Shown here in pieces: positions 1 to 13,100 of a stretch of DNA of 64,000 nucleotides. Origin of the DNA: Alligator mississippiensis. Its lineage: Eukaryota; Chordata; Crocodylia; Alligatoridae. The stretch is from the NCBI RefSeq assembly GCF_030867095.1, contig NC_081829.1, positions 54,888,491 through 54,952,490 of the forward strand, in the 5' to 3' direction. Every line of letters begins with the position of its first letter. The first letter of the stretch is position 1. A program made the translations under genes and the position numbers. Under the pieces are notes generated by a model, which ran no database searches, was not told the origin of the DNA, and saw only the letters and a list, made by a program, of their open reading frames with translations.

Positions 1-1091
1 TTACACTATTATTCAGACAAAAGCAATTAATTAATCAAGCAGCTATTTATGCCACCTAACCCCTCTCCTGTGCTATTAGATTAAGCAGAGTGTGTTACAT
101 GCCGCAAAGTTCTGCAGCAAAACTGGGTGCCTCTGCACTTAATGCTCCACTGTGGCAAAGAAACTCTCCCCTCTGTGGGCAGAATGACTTCACTTCTTGA
201 GAGCAGGGCTAGGCTTCTACAGCATGTAGTATTTGCTGACCATGGGGTAAGACAATAATTCCCTGGTTGCCAAACAAGCTTGCCCGATAAGGCTCAGATT
301 GCCTCATAATGGGGGAGAGGACTAATATGCAAACTGAGGTAACTGACAAAGAAGGGGTGAGCGATGAGGACGACAGGGAAAAAGAAGGCAACGCAGTCAC
401 TGTGAACTGATGACTGGGACAGGGATCAGAGAGAGGGTAAGGAGTGGGAAGTAGAGGGATCAGAGGCAGTTCAGCATGATTGTAATGGGTAAAGAGATGG
501 CAACAGGCATGTGGGTGTGGTTACTGTAACAGGACATGGATGGTGTAACAATACATGTGTTAGGGACTGTCAAGTGAACCAGACTTGTCATATCACAGGG
601 CTGTTAAAGCAAACGTGTATATATATATAAATATATACATATCTATAGCTATGTACTGATCGATAGATATCTGTAGACAGAGAGGGACATTTTTGTAAAA
701 CCTGCATATAGATGTAACAATACAACCCGTGCTGAAAGATTAAATACCCCTCTGAATAGTTTCTGTGGAACCTTAAATTGCAAAAAGTTGCAAAAACACT
801 GTCATTCCTGATCCGTTCTCTGGTTTTTTTTTTCCCCCCAAATGAAAGGATAAGGAGTCTAGCCATTAGATCAAGAAACTGTGAGATATGAATCTTCTGC
901 TTTTCAGTCTCTCCTAAAGATTACATATCTTTGGCAATCACTCCACATCCTCAGTCTATGCTGGAAAATATTTTTATTTTCTCCCCTGAGATTTCCACCT
1001 GCCACAGCAGGGTTGGGAATAAAGAGAAAAGGATTTGTTTTAAACTGGAAAAAAAATCTAGGCTGATATGCATACCTCATTAAATACTTAC
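1..1091. other. RUFY2 intron 7 (partial) with an unidentified dispersed repeat
   Basis: No exon seen. Roughly 200-700 resembles 5330-5930 (shared GATGGCAACAGG, TGGTTACTGTAAC and ACTGTCAAGTGAA in the same order), so it is a copy of a dispersed repeat of unknown class. A TA-rich microsatellite lies at about 617-655. Confidence 0.6.
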
Positions 1092-1157
1092 TTTAGTTGT
1101 CGATTTAGTTCCTCAACATAATTCTTTTGGTCCAAAATTGCAGAAATCTGTACATTT
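1092..1157 (-). CDS. RUFY2: RUFY2 exon 7 (residues 195-217, start of coiled coil)
   Basis: 66 bases between acceptor TTCAG and donor GTAAGT. Encodes [20 protein letters not shown], the first heptads of the coiled coil. The preceding intron is 7.5 kb. The next exon was not found at positions 1-1091 and must lie outside the window. Confidence 0.96.
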
Positions 1158-4100
1158 CTGAAGTGAGAAGGACATGTATTTTAGCAAACATTTTCCTATG
1201 CACTTAAAATACAGGTCTTTTAAGTATGTGAAAATATTCATAGTAGAAATCCTATGAAGATACAAGGAAGCAGCTTCCTATTATTACAAAAAGCTGCAGT
1301 CTAAACTCCTTTTATGTAACAACAAGTAATATGGGACAAAAGCTGATGCCACACAACATTGCAAATAATTATCTAAAATGTCTGAGTATAACATTAATAC
1401 CAAAAAATAAAAGTCACCCTAAAAGCCTTCATTTGCTCAACAGCAACAGTGGTTTCTTAAGATGTTGCCATTGTGCACTATAGGCCAGGGACCTACTCAA
1501 ATGGTCATTTCATGATTTTCATGGAAACCACAAAAAACAGCAGTTTCCACCATTTTGCGTGGAATCAGCAAGGGGAAAAATATTGCTAAAAATAAAATAC
1601 TGGCTCCCCAATGGGAGTCAGCGGCCACTGTAGCCCAGCCTTACAGCCTGCTGGTGGGGAGGGACTTGCAGGCATGAAGGGGAGCAGCCAAGATGGCAGC
1701 TGCTCCCTCCATCAGTGATTGGCCAAAAGGGCTGCCTTTTGTGCAGCCCTGACCCTCTTTGCCAATCAGCAGTGAGGGACAGGGGCCAAATGAAAGGCAG
1801 CCCTCTTGGCTAATGAACGGCAAGAGGCAAAGCCGCTGGGCAAAATGGTATAGGGAACCGCAAGCAACCTGCAATTTTTCCTCCACCTCAGCACTCTTTA
1901 AGTAGATCCCTAACTATAAGTAGACTGTGTTTCATGCACAAGATCAGACTATTATTATTATACTAGTCAAATGCCCACCAAGAATGATTGGGGGGGGGGG
2001 GCGGGGACGACGATGACAGCGGGCAACAGAGGCCTGCATCCAGCCCCACTCCCCCCACGCCCCGACTTTTGGGGCCAGGTCCACTCCCCCTCTCCCCTGT
2101 GCCGCTTGGAGCTGGGGCCAGGCCACCCTGCCTCCTCTGTCTGCTGGCCCCGCCCCCATCCACTCCATCACTGCTGCCTGGAGCGTGGAATGGGCCATGG
2201 CCAACAGTGCTCACCTTGCCCCCTGTCCTCTCCATTTTGGCACTCTGCAGGGAGCAGGGGGGACAGGGCCAGCACTGCTGGCCCTGCCTCCCCCCCCGTC
2301 CCTTCCATGATCACCATTTGCAGGGTCGGGGGGCTGAGGCCAGCAGTGCTGGCCTTCCCTCGGAGGGGCAGGGCCAGCACTGCTGGCGCGTCCGCTCCAT
2401 CACCTGCTAGGGCAGGTGGGGACAGAGGTCCAGGGCCAGGCTTGCTCCCCCAACTGCTCCCCCTTGCCCCCACTGCTCCCCCCACCCCGACATGGGAGGC
2501 CAGCGGGGACAGAGCCCAGCATGTGGTCCTGTGCCCTGCTCCCCTCATGCGCCCCACCCCCCCCCTTTCAGGCCTGGCCCTGTTCCCCCGTCCTCCCCCT
2601 CACTGCAGCAGCCCCAACCCTGTTCTCCCCCCTCGCACCACTGCTTCCTCCGTGGAGCAGAGGGAGGGGTGCTCCCCCTTTCCCCCACTCCGCTACGGGG
2701 CGGGGCTGGGCCGGGCCAGGCCTGCCCCCCCCCCCCCGCCCCAGTCTTCCTGCCACTGTTGCAGGGCTGGGCCCACCCCTCCCCACACTGCTTTTTCTGG
2801 GCTGGACTGGGCCCAGTGTGTCCTGCCATACCCTCTGTTTTGGGGCCAGGACAGGCCCAGTGTGCCCCCCACACCTTCCCCACCGCCATTTTGGGGCCAG
2901 CGCTGGGCCCACCTTCCCATGTTCCCCACCACTGTTTCAGGACCAGGTCGCTCCCCCCACCCTCTGTTTTGGGGCCAGGCTAGGCCCAGCGCAGCCCCCC
3001 AACCCTCCCTGCCGCCATTTTGGAGCTGGGCCCACTCCTCCCATCCCCCTACCTTCCCCTATCAGCCCGGGTCTGCTGCTCCCCACCCCTGCCACCACAG
3101 TGGGCTGGCTTCTCCCCCTCCTCAGGCCTGTTCCTCCCCTCCCCCCACCGCCACCACGTTGGCCCAGGCCCACTGCTCCCCCCTCCACATCAGGAGAGAG
3201 AAGCATGAGAGAAAGAGGGGGAGAGGCCAGCAGCACTTCTGTATTCGCCACCTGCAGGGAGCGGGCGGGCTGGGGGGCAGGCTCCCCCATGCCTTCCCAA
3301 CCCGACTCCCCCCGTGCTGCCACTGCCACCTCCCAGAAGCAAGGGGGGCTGACCTCACCCACCCCCCGTTCCATCTGCTTCGTTGCTACCACCTCCAGGA
3401 AGCAGGGCAGGGGGAGCACAGCTGGCCTTGCCTCCTCCTCTCACCCTCTACTCCATCCCCTGTGTCCCTACCATCCTGTCCAAATGCTGTATTCGCAGTC
3501 TGACTGGTTGCTTCTGTCAGCCAATCAAAGTGCGAATAAAGTGTTATGGACAGACAGACAGTCAGTCAGACAGACAGACTACAGCTTTCACAATATTAAA
3601 ATAATATCTGGCCTTAGTAAACATTGCTAAGTTGTCTGTGTCTTCTTATGGTTCTATGCAAGACAATAAATGATGGACTAGCCATTTGTTGAAAATGGTT
3701 TAATATTTTTAATACAATTGTTTTATTAAGATTTCAAAAGTGGGCTAATTAAGCCAACTTTAATGGCTACAGTTGCAGGGAGCAAAAGCAGGAGTGCCCT
3801 CATCAGCCTCCTCCCATGAGAGATGCTGCAGCTACAGGCGGAGGTGTTAGCACAGCCAGCAGCCATGAACTGAATCCTCTTGCCTGCCCCCAGAGCCTCT
3901 TTTCTTACCACAGAATTAAGAGATTCATGTCCTCACTTGACACACAAATCAGCAGCAGCTACTGTGTTAACCCCATAGCTGTTGACAAACACTACCCCCA
4001 ACTGGCCCAAGGCACAAACCCTATCAGATATGCCTCTGGACATCATCATCATCACCTCGAAGAACCACAGTTATATTGCGAGCCCTTCATCTTACATTCA

Positions 4101-7100
4101 CATACCAGGAAACCTCATTAAATACATTTTCTATATCATTAAACTGCTGCCAAAGCAGCATGTTCAGTTATGGAAACCAACTATGAAGCTGATTAACTGC
4201 AGCCAACACTGAGCATAACTATAAAATACATGGCTTATACTGAGCAAACATGCTGATGATGGGAAACTTTTTTGGGGGGGGCCCTAAAAAAAAAAAAAAG
4301 GGTGGGTGTTCCCTCTCCCTGCAATGAACTGGCACCAGGCCTGGAGGTACTGCAATACCAGGCCAGCACAGCAAGGGCCAAAGCTAGCCCTGACACCCTC
4401 TCCTCAGTGCTAAAAAAGCTTGATCTTAGCCAAAAGGCTGAGATGCTGCTGGGAACCTACCACATTTTGGGGTTTTTTTCTTTTTATTTCAAAGGTTAAA
4501 TTGGTTCCAAATTTTACTGGGCAAGGCCCAATAGTCAATTTCCAAATTTTGACTGAGCAGAACTCCATCATGCAAGTCTGTGTGGCTCAACCATCAGTCA
4601 AGTATCTTTCCCAGAGTCATCAGTCCAGGGCTTCAGATACTTCCCAAATCTATGGCAGACATCCTACGTGCAAGCCCAGGGCCCCTGAGGTTCAGATGTC
4701 CACTAGTCTTGCTTGCTCTTAGCAAAAAAGCCAGGGAGCAAGCCAGGGGGAAAGCAAGAAAGCACCCAAAATTGCCACAAAATCGTGCAGTTGAGTTTGA
4801 GGAAACTCATAGGAGTCAGCATGCCTGGAGTGCAGAGGGTAGGCCTGGAAAAACCACCACAGTGATCATGAGATTTCCTCTGCCACAAAAACAGGTTAAT
4901 GCAGGCCATCTCAATAAGATACATGGTAATGCCAATTAAGAACAGTCCCCCTCAGCACCGAGTCAGGTGAGCCATTACACTGCATACATTTCAATTTCTT
5001 CAATTCTTTTCACTCCCACAGCTGAGCTATGCCTTTCTTTCCCATTTCCAACAAGTCCCGTCTCTTCACCAGCCTTAAATGTCTAGCAAACATTACCAAA
5101 TAGGGCCCCAAACAGTTCACTCAGAACCCCTCACTCAGCCTGTCATATATGATTAGTGTGGCCCCACCCCCCATGAGGTGAAGCCAGACCACGTTGCCTT
5201 GTGCCTCATCTGCATATAATTTTTTGGAGCATCTCAGAACTCATAACAAGGACACCTGGTTACAATCGAGTGGGGACTAATTAATTAGCACATGGATCCT
5301 TTGTGGGGGCCAGCGAGGTATCTGGAGTATACACATACTGAGCAGTGCTGAGCTGTGGAATCACCATGGCTCGAAATGCTATCAACTGTTGGGGCTCAGC
5401 CCAACGAATTATATGGTAAACCATGAGCCTTTTGGGCTTTGGACAAACATCGTGCATAGTTTGTACTACAAGGTGATAAAAGAAGGTAACTGAGAGAAGA
5501 TGGAGGATACATGGAAAAGACTGGCACAAACTGTTCAGAAATGAGGCCCCCCAGAAAATACATCAACAACGATGGAGAGGACAATGATACAACGGATAGC
5601 AACAAAGACGGGGTGAGTCATGAGCACAGTGTGGACTAAGGACTGGGGAGGGAAATGGAGGGATAGTGGGAGGTGGATGGAGGAGGGGATGGTAGACAGA
5701 ATGGAGGTGGCTTCCTGTTATTGTAAGAGTTCAAGAAGATGGCAACAGGAGTGCAGAAACATGGGAGCTCAGTCTGGTTACTGTAACGGAGATGATGATG
5801 CAACTGTAGAGGTGTGCTTTAGACTGTCAAGTGAATCATATCGGTCATGAGACAGGTCCATGAAAGTGTAGGTCTTATATATTTATATTATACATACTTT
5901 TTTTTTTTTTCCCCACACAAATGCGTGCGTGTGTGTGTGTATATTTTTTTTAAAAAAAAGAAGTTTGTATTATACATCTCTTCTCTGCCTTCTAGCTAAG
6001 ATCAAGGAAGACAGGGGGCATCTGGACCCCAAGGCCTCCAGGCCTAACACTTGCACATAGGATGCCAGCCTGGATTTGGGGAGTATTTGAAACCCCAGAC
6101 AAACGGGTCTGGAAGGTGGGATACTTCCCAGTGGTAGAGCCACACAGCCTTCATGACTGAGCTCTGCTCAGTCGAATTTTGAAACTTGACTATTGGGCAT
6201 TGCCCAACTAAATTTGGAACTGGTTTGGCCTTGATAAAGATTAAAAGAAAAAGTTTGTGCTACATATAAATATAAATAGGGGCCAAAGTACTCCTTAAAA
6301 GTGTGCTTATGGAGTATCTGTGCTAAAACATGCAGAAGTTTCAAGAAGGTAATATACATTAATTCTGGATGAACTAAATCTGTGGATACTATATGCAACT
6401 TACTACAGGTATATTTACTTTCAAGGTCAATATTTTCAAATGTTTTTCACTTCCACATTCTCAGGGAGAGAAGGATCTGACAGTAAGTAGGGGGAGGGCC
6501 TGCCAGGGGAAGAAGATGAGAAGAGGTAGAAAGTTGGGAGGAGGGAGAGGGCAAGGGAGCTACATGACTCCCTAGATTTATTTTCCCAGCTGTAGCAATG
6601 GGAGGGAGACAAATCCAAGGCAAACCTCCAGTAATTAGATTCTATACTTGGAAAATTATAATAAATTTATAAATTTTCCATATATAGAATCTAATTTTTT
6701 GAGAGGGGTCATCTTTGTATTTGAGTAAATATAGTAACTTTTCCTACTTCTCTGAACATGTGTCAGTGTCAAGCAAAATCCCCACAGAACAGTAAGAATA
6801 AGAGTTCCAGTTTCATCAGTTGAACATCATTTGTAATAACTAATCCTCAAATTTAGCATTTGATACAGCAACTAAATCCAAAGGCACAGGGTTTATTCAG
6901 ATCAGATTACTCCCTCTTGCCAACTTGCAATGTGTGTGAAGCATTGTCACATGAACATTGCTGAAGTGAGCTTTATTGTTCTATAGCAGTGTTTCTCAAC
7001 CTGTGGGTCATGACCCAAAAATAGGTCGCAAGAATACATGAAAGGGTCATGAACAAACTTTAAAAATGGATCAACAAACTTTAAAAATGGATCAACAAAC

Positions 7101-10100
7101 TTTATAAATGGATTCTTCTTTAAAGGAGGAAAAACATGGAAAACCGTGGCTTTTCCCTTGCAAGCTGGCAAAGTTCCAGCCTACGAGGAGCTGCTTGGGG
7201 TCCCCCTTGACCCACAAATACCCCCCTGCCCCAAACATCCACCCCCTACCCCATACACTGGGGGGCTGGCCATTGATGTTTACAAATGGGTTCTGGTACA
7301 AAAAGGGTTCAGAACCACTGTTCTATAGCACAGGTACAGCAGCTAAACAGTAACACAGAATGATGCATGATGTAAGCTATTTCAACACTCTGAGATGAGA
7401 TAAAGTAACTGCAAACACCTGGCTACAGCCAGGGGATGAAGTTGGAAGAAAAACAACAGACTATATGGTTTAGTTCTTTTAATGTAATAACAGAGTTCTG
7501 TGCTTTCAAAAGATCTTTTCCACAGAAGACAGTTGATGAATTGGTTGAAGGTGAAATTCTGAATCAACTTGAGTATGAATGTTGGATAAGGTCCACCAAC
7601 ACTTTGTCCCATTCATTTAAAGAGAGGGTCTTATGACAGTACACTGTACCTCCCAAGGCATCCCAGAAGTGGGCAGCCCTGAGGATCATCTCATAGTGAC
7701 AGCTGTGTCCATTTACCTTGTAGCATGTCCAATGCTTCCATAGCTGCCAAAGTACTGCTCTGGCAAGCATCTGTCCTCCTCTACAATTTACTTCCACTTT
7801 CTCTGGCTTCCTGAGAAGGAATTTATGCTCTCCCACAGAGCCTGACAATTTGCCACCTGTAGCTGCAGTAAGACTAATTCACTGTCTTGACACGTGAGTA
7901 GATCCATCTTCCAGGATGCACTGTCCTTAGGCATGCCCTTTCAGAGACTTGGATTTTTTTTAGCATCACTGAAACTACCAACAACCCATAATTTAGTGAG
8001 TACTGAAGTGCTTGAATTTTTCCAAGGGTATTGGATAGCATTTCCCCATCCTTTCAGAGGTCAGCTGAATGCAGAACAGGGTTTGCCAAAGGGCTGTGGC
8101 CAGGTCTTGTATATACTCACATATCGGAAAAGCAAATCCTGCTTTTTGTGGTTGAGTCTGCCCTGGCAGTAATTATCATTTGGTTCATCTTGCTGTAAGG
8201 CAGGGAGAGTGGAGGAACGTACAAGAAAATATAATGGGAGTGGATTTTTATTTCTTTTGAACATCCAAATTAAAAGAATTAACAAATAAGGAAAGTGAAG
8301 AATTACTAACAAAAATTACATTTGGATGGAAAGATGTGTGAAACAGTCACAGCTACTCCATTCTTTAGAGCATTGGCACAAGAGTGCAAGGCAGCATAAA
8401 GAGCATGTGACGCTCTGATGGACAGTGCTAAAAAAAATCCAATCTCATAAGGCACACGCACACATACAACAAGACCCACACACATACATATGCAAAGAGC
8501 ATCACCAATTTTAAAATCAATTTATTTATTGACATAGCATGGATTAGCCACAAAAAACATTATGAATAAAGGTTGGCACTATAAGCCCACTTCAGAAATC
8601 TTAATAAATAAAATAATTGTAATAGAAGTAACTAGACCATTTTCAACAAATAATTTAAGTCAATATACAAAATTTAAAGTGTTTTGATAAAACATACCTT
8701 TCTTTACTGCCAATATCATCATCATTCTTTAAATACATAGAGAAATCAATCACACCAACCTAGAGAGAATAAAATGTATTCATATTTTAGAAAATCAGAG
8801 TATTATTGAACAACTAAATATTTTTAAAAGGAATATAACTAACTATCAAAATCAGATTCTCTAAGAGTGATCTAGTCCAGGCACGTTTTTTGGGGGTGTG
8901 TAAATCTGAATGCTAACATTTTTTACTTTGCATTTAAGATTTTTTTGTAAAGCTAAGATACACAACCAATTTAAAATCAAGCTACCTTAGAAGCAAAATG
9001 AAAATATGCAAAAAACCTTTTCAGTTCTTGGAAGAGAAGTCTTCTTGCATTTAACTGAGTTCATCCCAGCAGGAATACAGGAAGCATAACTTTATTTTTA
9101 AATACAGGGTAATCCTACTCATTCTATGTAAATAAAAGATTTATAATGTCTCTGCCAGTAAACATTAAATACTTCTCTCCTTCCAGTTCTGCAATATTCC
9201 TTGACAAATAACGCTGCTTCTCTTATCTTCATTGATTCTCACACTCAAATCTCAACAATTTATTCATACCTTTTACTTCCTTCTAAAAGCTCTCTCCCTT
9301 TCTCCAAACAATATGATCATGTACTGATCTTTACCATATTCAAAGAAAAACAAAATCTTATCACTGTATTTACTACCTCATTTCCCTTTATCTCTATGCA
9401 AAATCTAAACTAACCCAATGTGCCATTTACAATATTTGCCTTGAATTCCTCTCTCCTCCTTTCTTTCTTGATTCTCTTCAACTGAGACTGCTGTTTTCTC
9501 TGCATAACCACATCCCAAGGCCTCTTGTGTACCCTCATCGTTTGTGAGCCTCTTGATACTTCTGACACTGTTGAACACGCATAATTTCTTAAAACCTATG
9601 TTTTCCATGAATTATGCAACACTGTTCTGTCCTGCTCTCCTCTTAATAGTCTAGACGTTCCATGAGTCTTTTGACAGATTCACATCTTTCCCATTCTTCA
9701 ACACTGTTCTCTCACAATTTTGATCTTTACAGTGTTGACTACCTTTCCATTCTGGATCTGTCTCCCTACATCCACTTCTCGGTCTGGATGATAAAGCCCA
9801 AAAGTCTTGCTGTCGAACTAAGGAATTACATTTTGAACATTTTTTTCAGGACTTTCAACCCAAGCACCATTCATAACCTAAGAGTGTGTTTCAACTTCTC
9901 TGAAACTCAGTGCAAACATTGTCATTGACTTCAGATGGAGACGGATCAGACTGTAAATAATCTCTATAATTAGTAAAACATTTACATCTCTCTAAAAAAA
10001 AAAAAAATACAGTCAAGCTGAAACAGAAAAAAGCAAAATAAAATCTGGTCAGCATACCTATCACTTTATTTTTAGTCACTTACTTGTGAATCCAAGTCTT

Positions 10101-13100
10101 CTCCTTTTACACACAGATTAGCATCTATCACATTTAACCCAACCAAGAGTCCAACAATAACAGCTCCTTCTTCCTCCATCATTAGTGCATGGTACTCATA
10201 AAATTCACTGTTAAACAGGTAAGTGCACTATATTAAAATAACTGTTTATTTCAAGCTACATGTTAACTCAGTGAAATTTAGCTAAACAATATTAAACTGA
10301 ATGTATATCTGACTTTCATACTCTAATTTTAGCCTCTCTCTCATGTTTTTAAAGATTTATATCACACTTTGACTTAGTCACTGATGGCAGAAGGCAGGGC
10401 AGAGGCCTTATAGGCTAACTAAATCAGAGATGTGTAGCCTGAGCTCACTTTATTAGATGCTGGGGGAGGGAAGAGGGCAAGTGGCAGGGGGGCAGGAAGG
10501 CAAGGAGGCTGCCTGACTCCCCACCCAGTCACCTTACTCCCCCCCTCAGCCACTACTTTCTCTGCTGTAGCAGTGGGTTGGGGACAAATTCAGGACAATC
10601 TAATGATAATTAGATTCTATACCTGGAATACTATAACAAATCTATATATATATATAGAGATATAGTTAGATATAGATATATATATAAAATCTAATTATAA
10701 TATATGGGGGGATCATCTTAAAATTCAAAGTCATCTTAGATTCCAGTAAACATGGAAACTTTCTTAATGTACGTCTAGAAAAACATCTATGATATGATTT
10801 TGGTATACAGTACTAAATACATTTACAAATAACAAGACAAACAATAGATGTCCTAATACTTAAAACTATATTGCCCAAGATGTTACATGGGGTTTAGAAG
10901 CTCTTACATACTTCAGCTACACCATAACAAACAAGAAGTTATAGTAAAAGGATGTAATTAAACTTTATAATAATATAAAGTACCAGATATAGCTATAGCC
11001 TTGATTTCCTACATGCATTTTATTAAAAACTTAAAGATACGGTTAAATAAAGTCTTCACAATAACTGACCTGAGGAGATCTCTTTGAATGATCAGACAAC
11101 GTAGATAATCAGCCATTTTTTTTTGCATTAGAGCCAATCGTAACCATGCCCTGGCACGGCCCAATGGTGTTCTGAAAAGAAAAACAGTTTATACATGAAC
11201 TAATTTTTAACTAATGACCTTCATCAGCCTGCTGATACAACAACTGAAACTTAAAAGAATATTTTAAGATATTTAATTGAATGAATTTCAATAATCAGTC
11301 AAGATACAACTGTCTAAAATGTTGTGCTCTTAAGGTATTGAACCAAATCCTACCGAAAACCATAGAAAGATTTCCACACTCTGCAATGGGTTTTGAAGCA
11401 GGTCATTACAGCAGCCAAGATAAATATTTCACAAGTATATCTAACTAGGACACACAGTCTTTTGGGTCTATCTGTCAAACAAATTAAAACCTTAAACTCA
11501 GACTTTTGATTACATAAAGTTTTACAAGGCAATATTAATGAGTTAGGATGAAGAGACTTAAATCAAAATGAATTAAATCACCAATACTAACTGTGATTTA
11601 AATTAACAAGACCCACACTTTGATTTAAATCACTAATTTTAATCTTACTTGCACATGTACTTTTTAATTATTTTCCTAGAAAAAAGTTCATTCACATTAG
11701 ATCTAACAGTTAAAGCATGTTAATTAAAAAAAAAACCCAAATATAATCTTTACACTGCATTTGTTATTTAATTTTGTTAATAAGAATTTTTTTATATCTA
11801 CACATATTTATTTAAATAATTATATAAATCAACAAACATTTATTCAGGTTCCTAGTTTTTATATTTGTTATTATGTTAAAGATGTATAATTCACCATTTC
11901 CTATTTACTAGACAACCATTTTAGTTGGGATTTCAATCAGGCTGTATTTGCATGAAAAATTGAATTCAGTTAATATGTAGGAAAACAACTCTTTAAATGA
12001 GTTTAAATTATCTCAGATGTCCCTGATACATAATAAAATGTTACAAGTTTATCAAATATGTTCTGCATTTAACACTAATTTATTAAACAAAAGCAATATC
12101 AACAAGCTAGCAAATTTACAGTTTGTTTCTGGTCACCTTGGGTTAGATTTTGAAAGCAATTTAATTGCCCAAAGACACAGTGAAATATGCAATAACATCA
12201 AAGCAGGTTGAAATAAATGGGAGTTTGTGGCTATGAAAATGACCAGCTAAAGAGACGTGTGATTAACACATTCAGGAGGCATTCCGATTGTTTTATGTAT
12301 TCTTGGCCCAGCGACCCATCTCATTTAGAACTACTACTATCATTCCAAAACTCTAAACCAGGAGCAGCCCTGCCTTGCCACTAACATGCTGGATCTAGTG
12401 CACATGGCACTAGCTCTGGCTGATCAGGGACTGTGCTGCACACAGTACTCTTACAGGGCCAGTTTGTGATGTGCCACATGCAGCGTCCACTCTAGCCAAT
12501 CTGGGACCCATGCTGCACGCTATGGCCACCCTGGAGCAGCCCCCAAAGGCTTCACATGCAGCATGCATCCCAGACTAGCTGGGGCAGACACATACAGTGC
12601 GCATCCCAGACCAGCCAAGCACTGCATGCAGTGCATGTCCCAAAGCAGTTGAGTGGGGCACATGAGCATGTATCCCAGACCCCATGTGTGGGGCCAGTCT
12701 GGCGTATGCTGGGTGCAGTGTGACCCGGGTCAGTCTGGTATGCACCAGGTGCAGTGTGTGGGTCAGTTCCAGACCCAGGGGTAGCACACAGGGCTAGATG
12801 ATGGGGCTCACAAGGCTGTATCTTTGGCAACCCTGCTCTAAACAGCATGACCCAATGCCATTTTTACAGCCCCAAAACTCTGTACCCTGGCTATTGCATG
12901 AGAACCAGGAAGTGCAAATAGCTGCTGTTTTAATTCATCGAATCTCCAAGCAAAACAAAATGTAGAAAGTAAAGCAACAATATGACAAAAAGTAATCTTC
13001 AGCCTTATTAACAAATAAATAGCAAAATAAGAATGACCGTTCTTAAGGCTATAAACCATTCTTAACAGAAGTTTGAAAAACATTTTATTAAGAAAGAATT

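Noticed and set aside
1971..3503. 510-codon open frame (+) and a 404-codon frame overlapping it
   Set aside because: The DNA is so C-rich that stop codons are rare in every frame; the translation is Pro/Ser/His low complexity and follows a minisatellite unit, with overlapping frames on both strands.
6100..6165. Possible tRNA-like A box in CAGTGGTAGAGCCAC
   Set aside because: No matching B box at the right distance and no cloverleaf; chance similarity or a very old SINE remnant.
7564..7848. 94-codon minus-strand frame in RUFY2 intron 6
   Set aside because: Not obviously low complexity, but no match I can name, no splice signals with RUFY2, and no neighbouring coding pieces. A decayed transposase fragment is possible.
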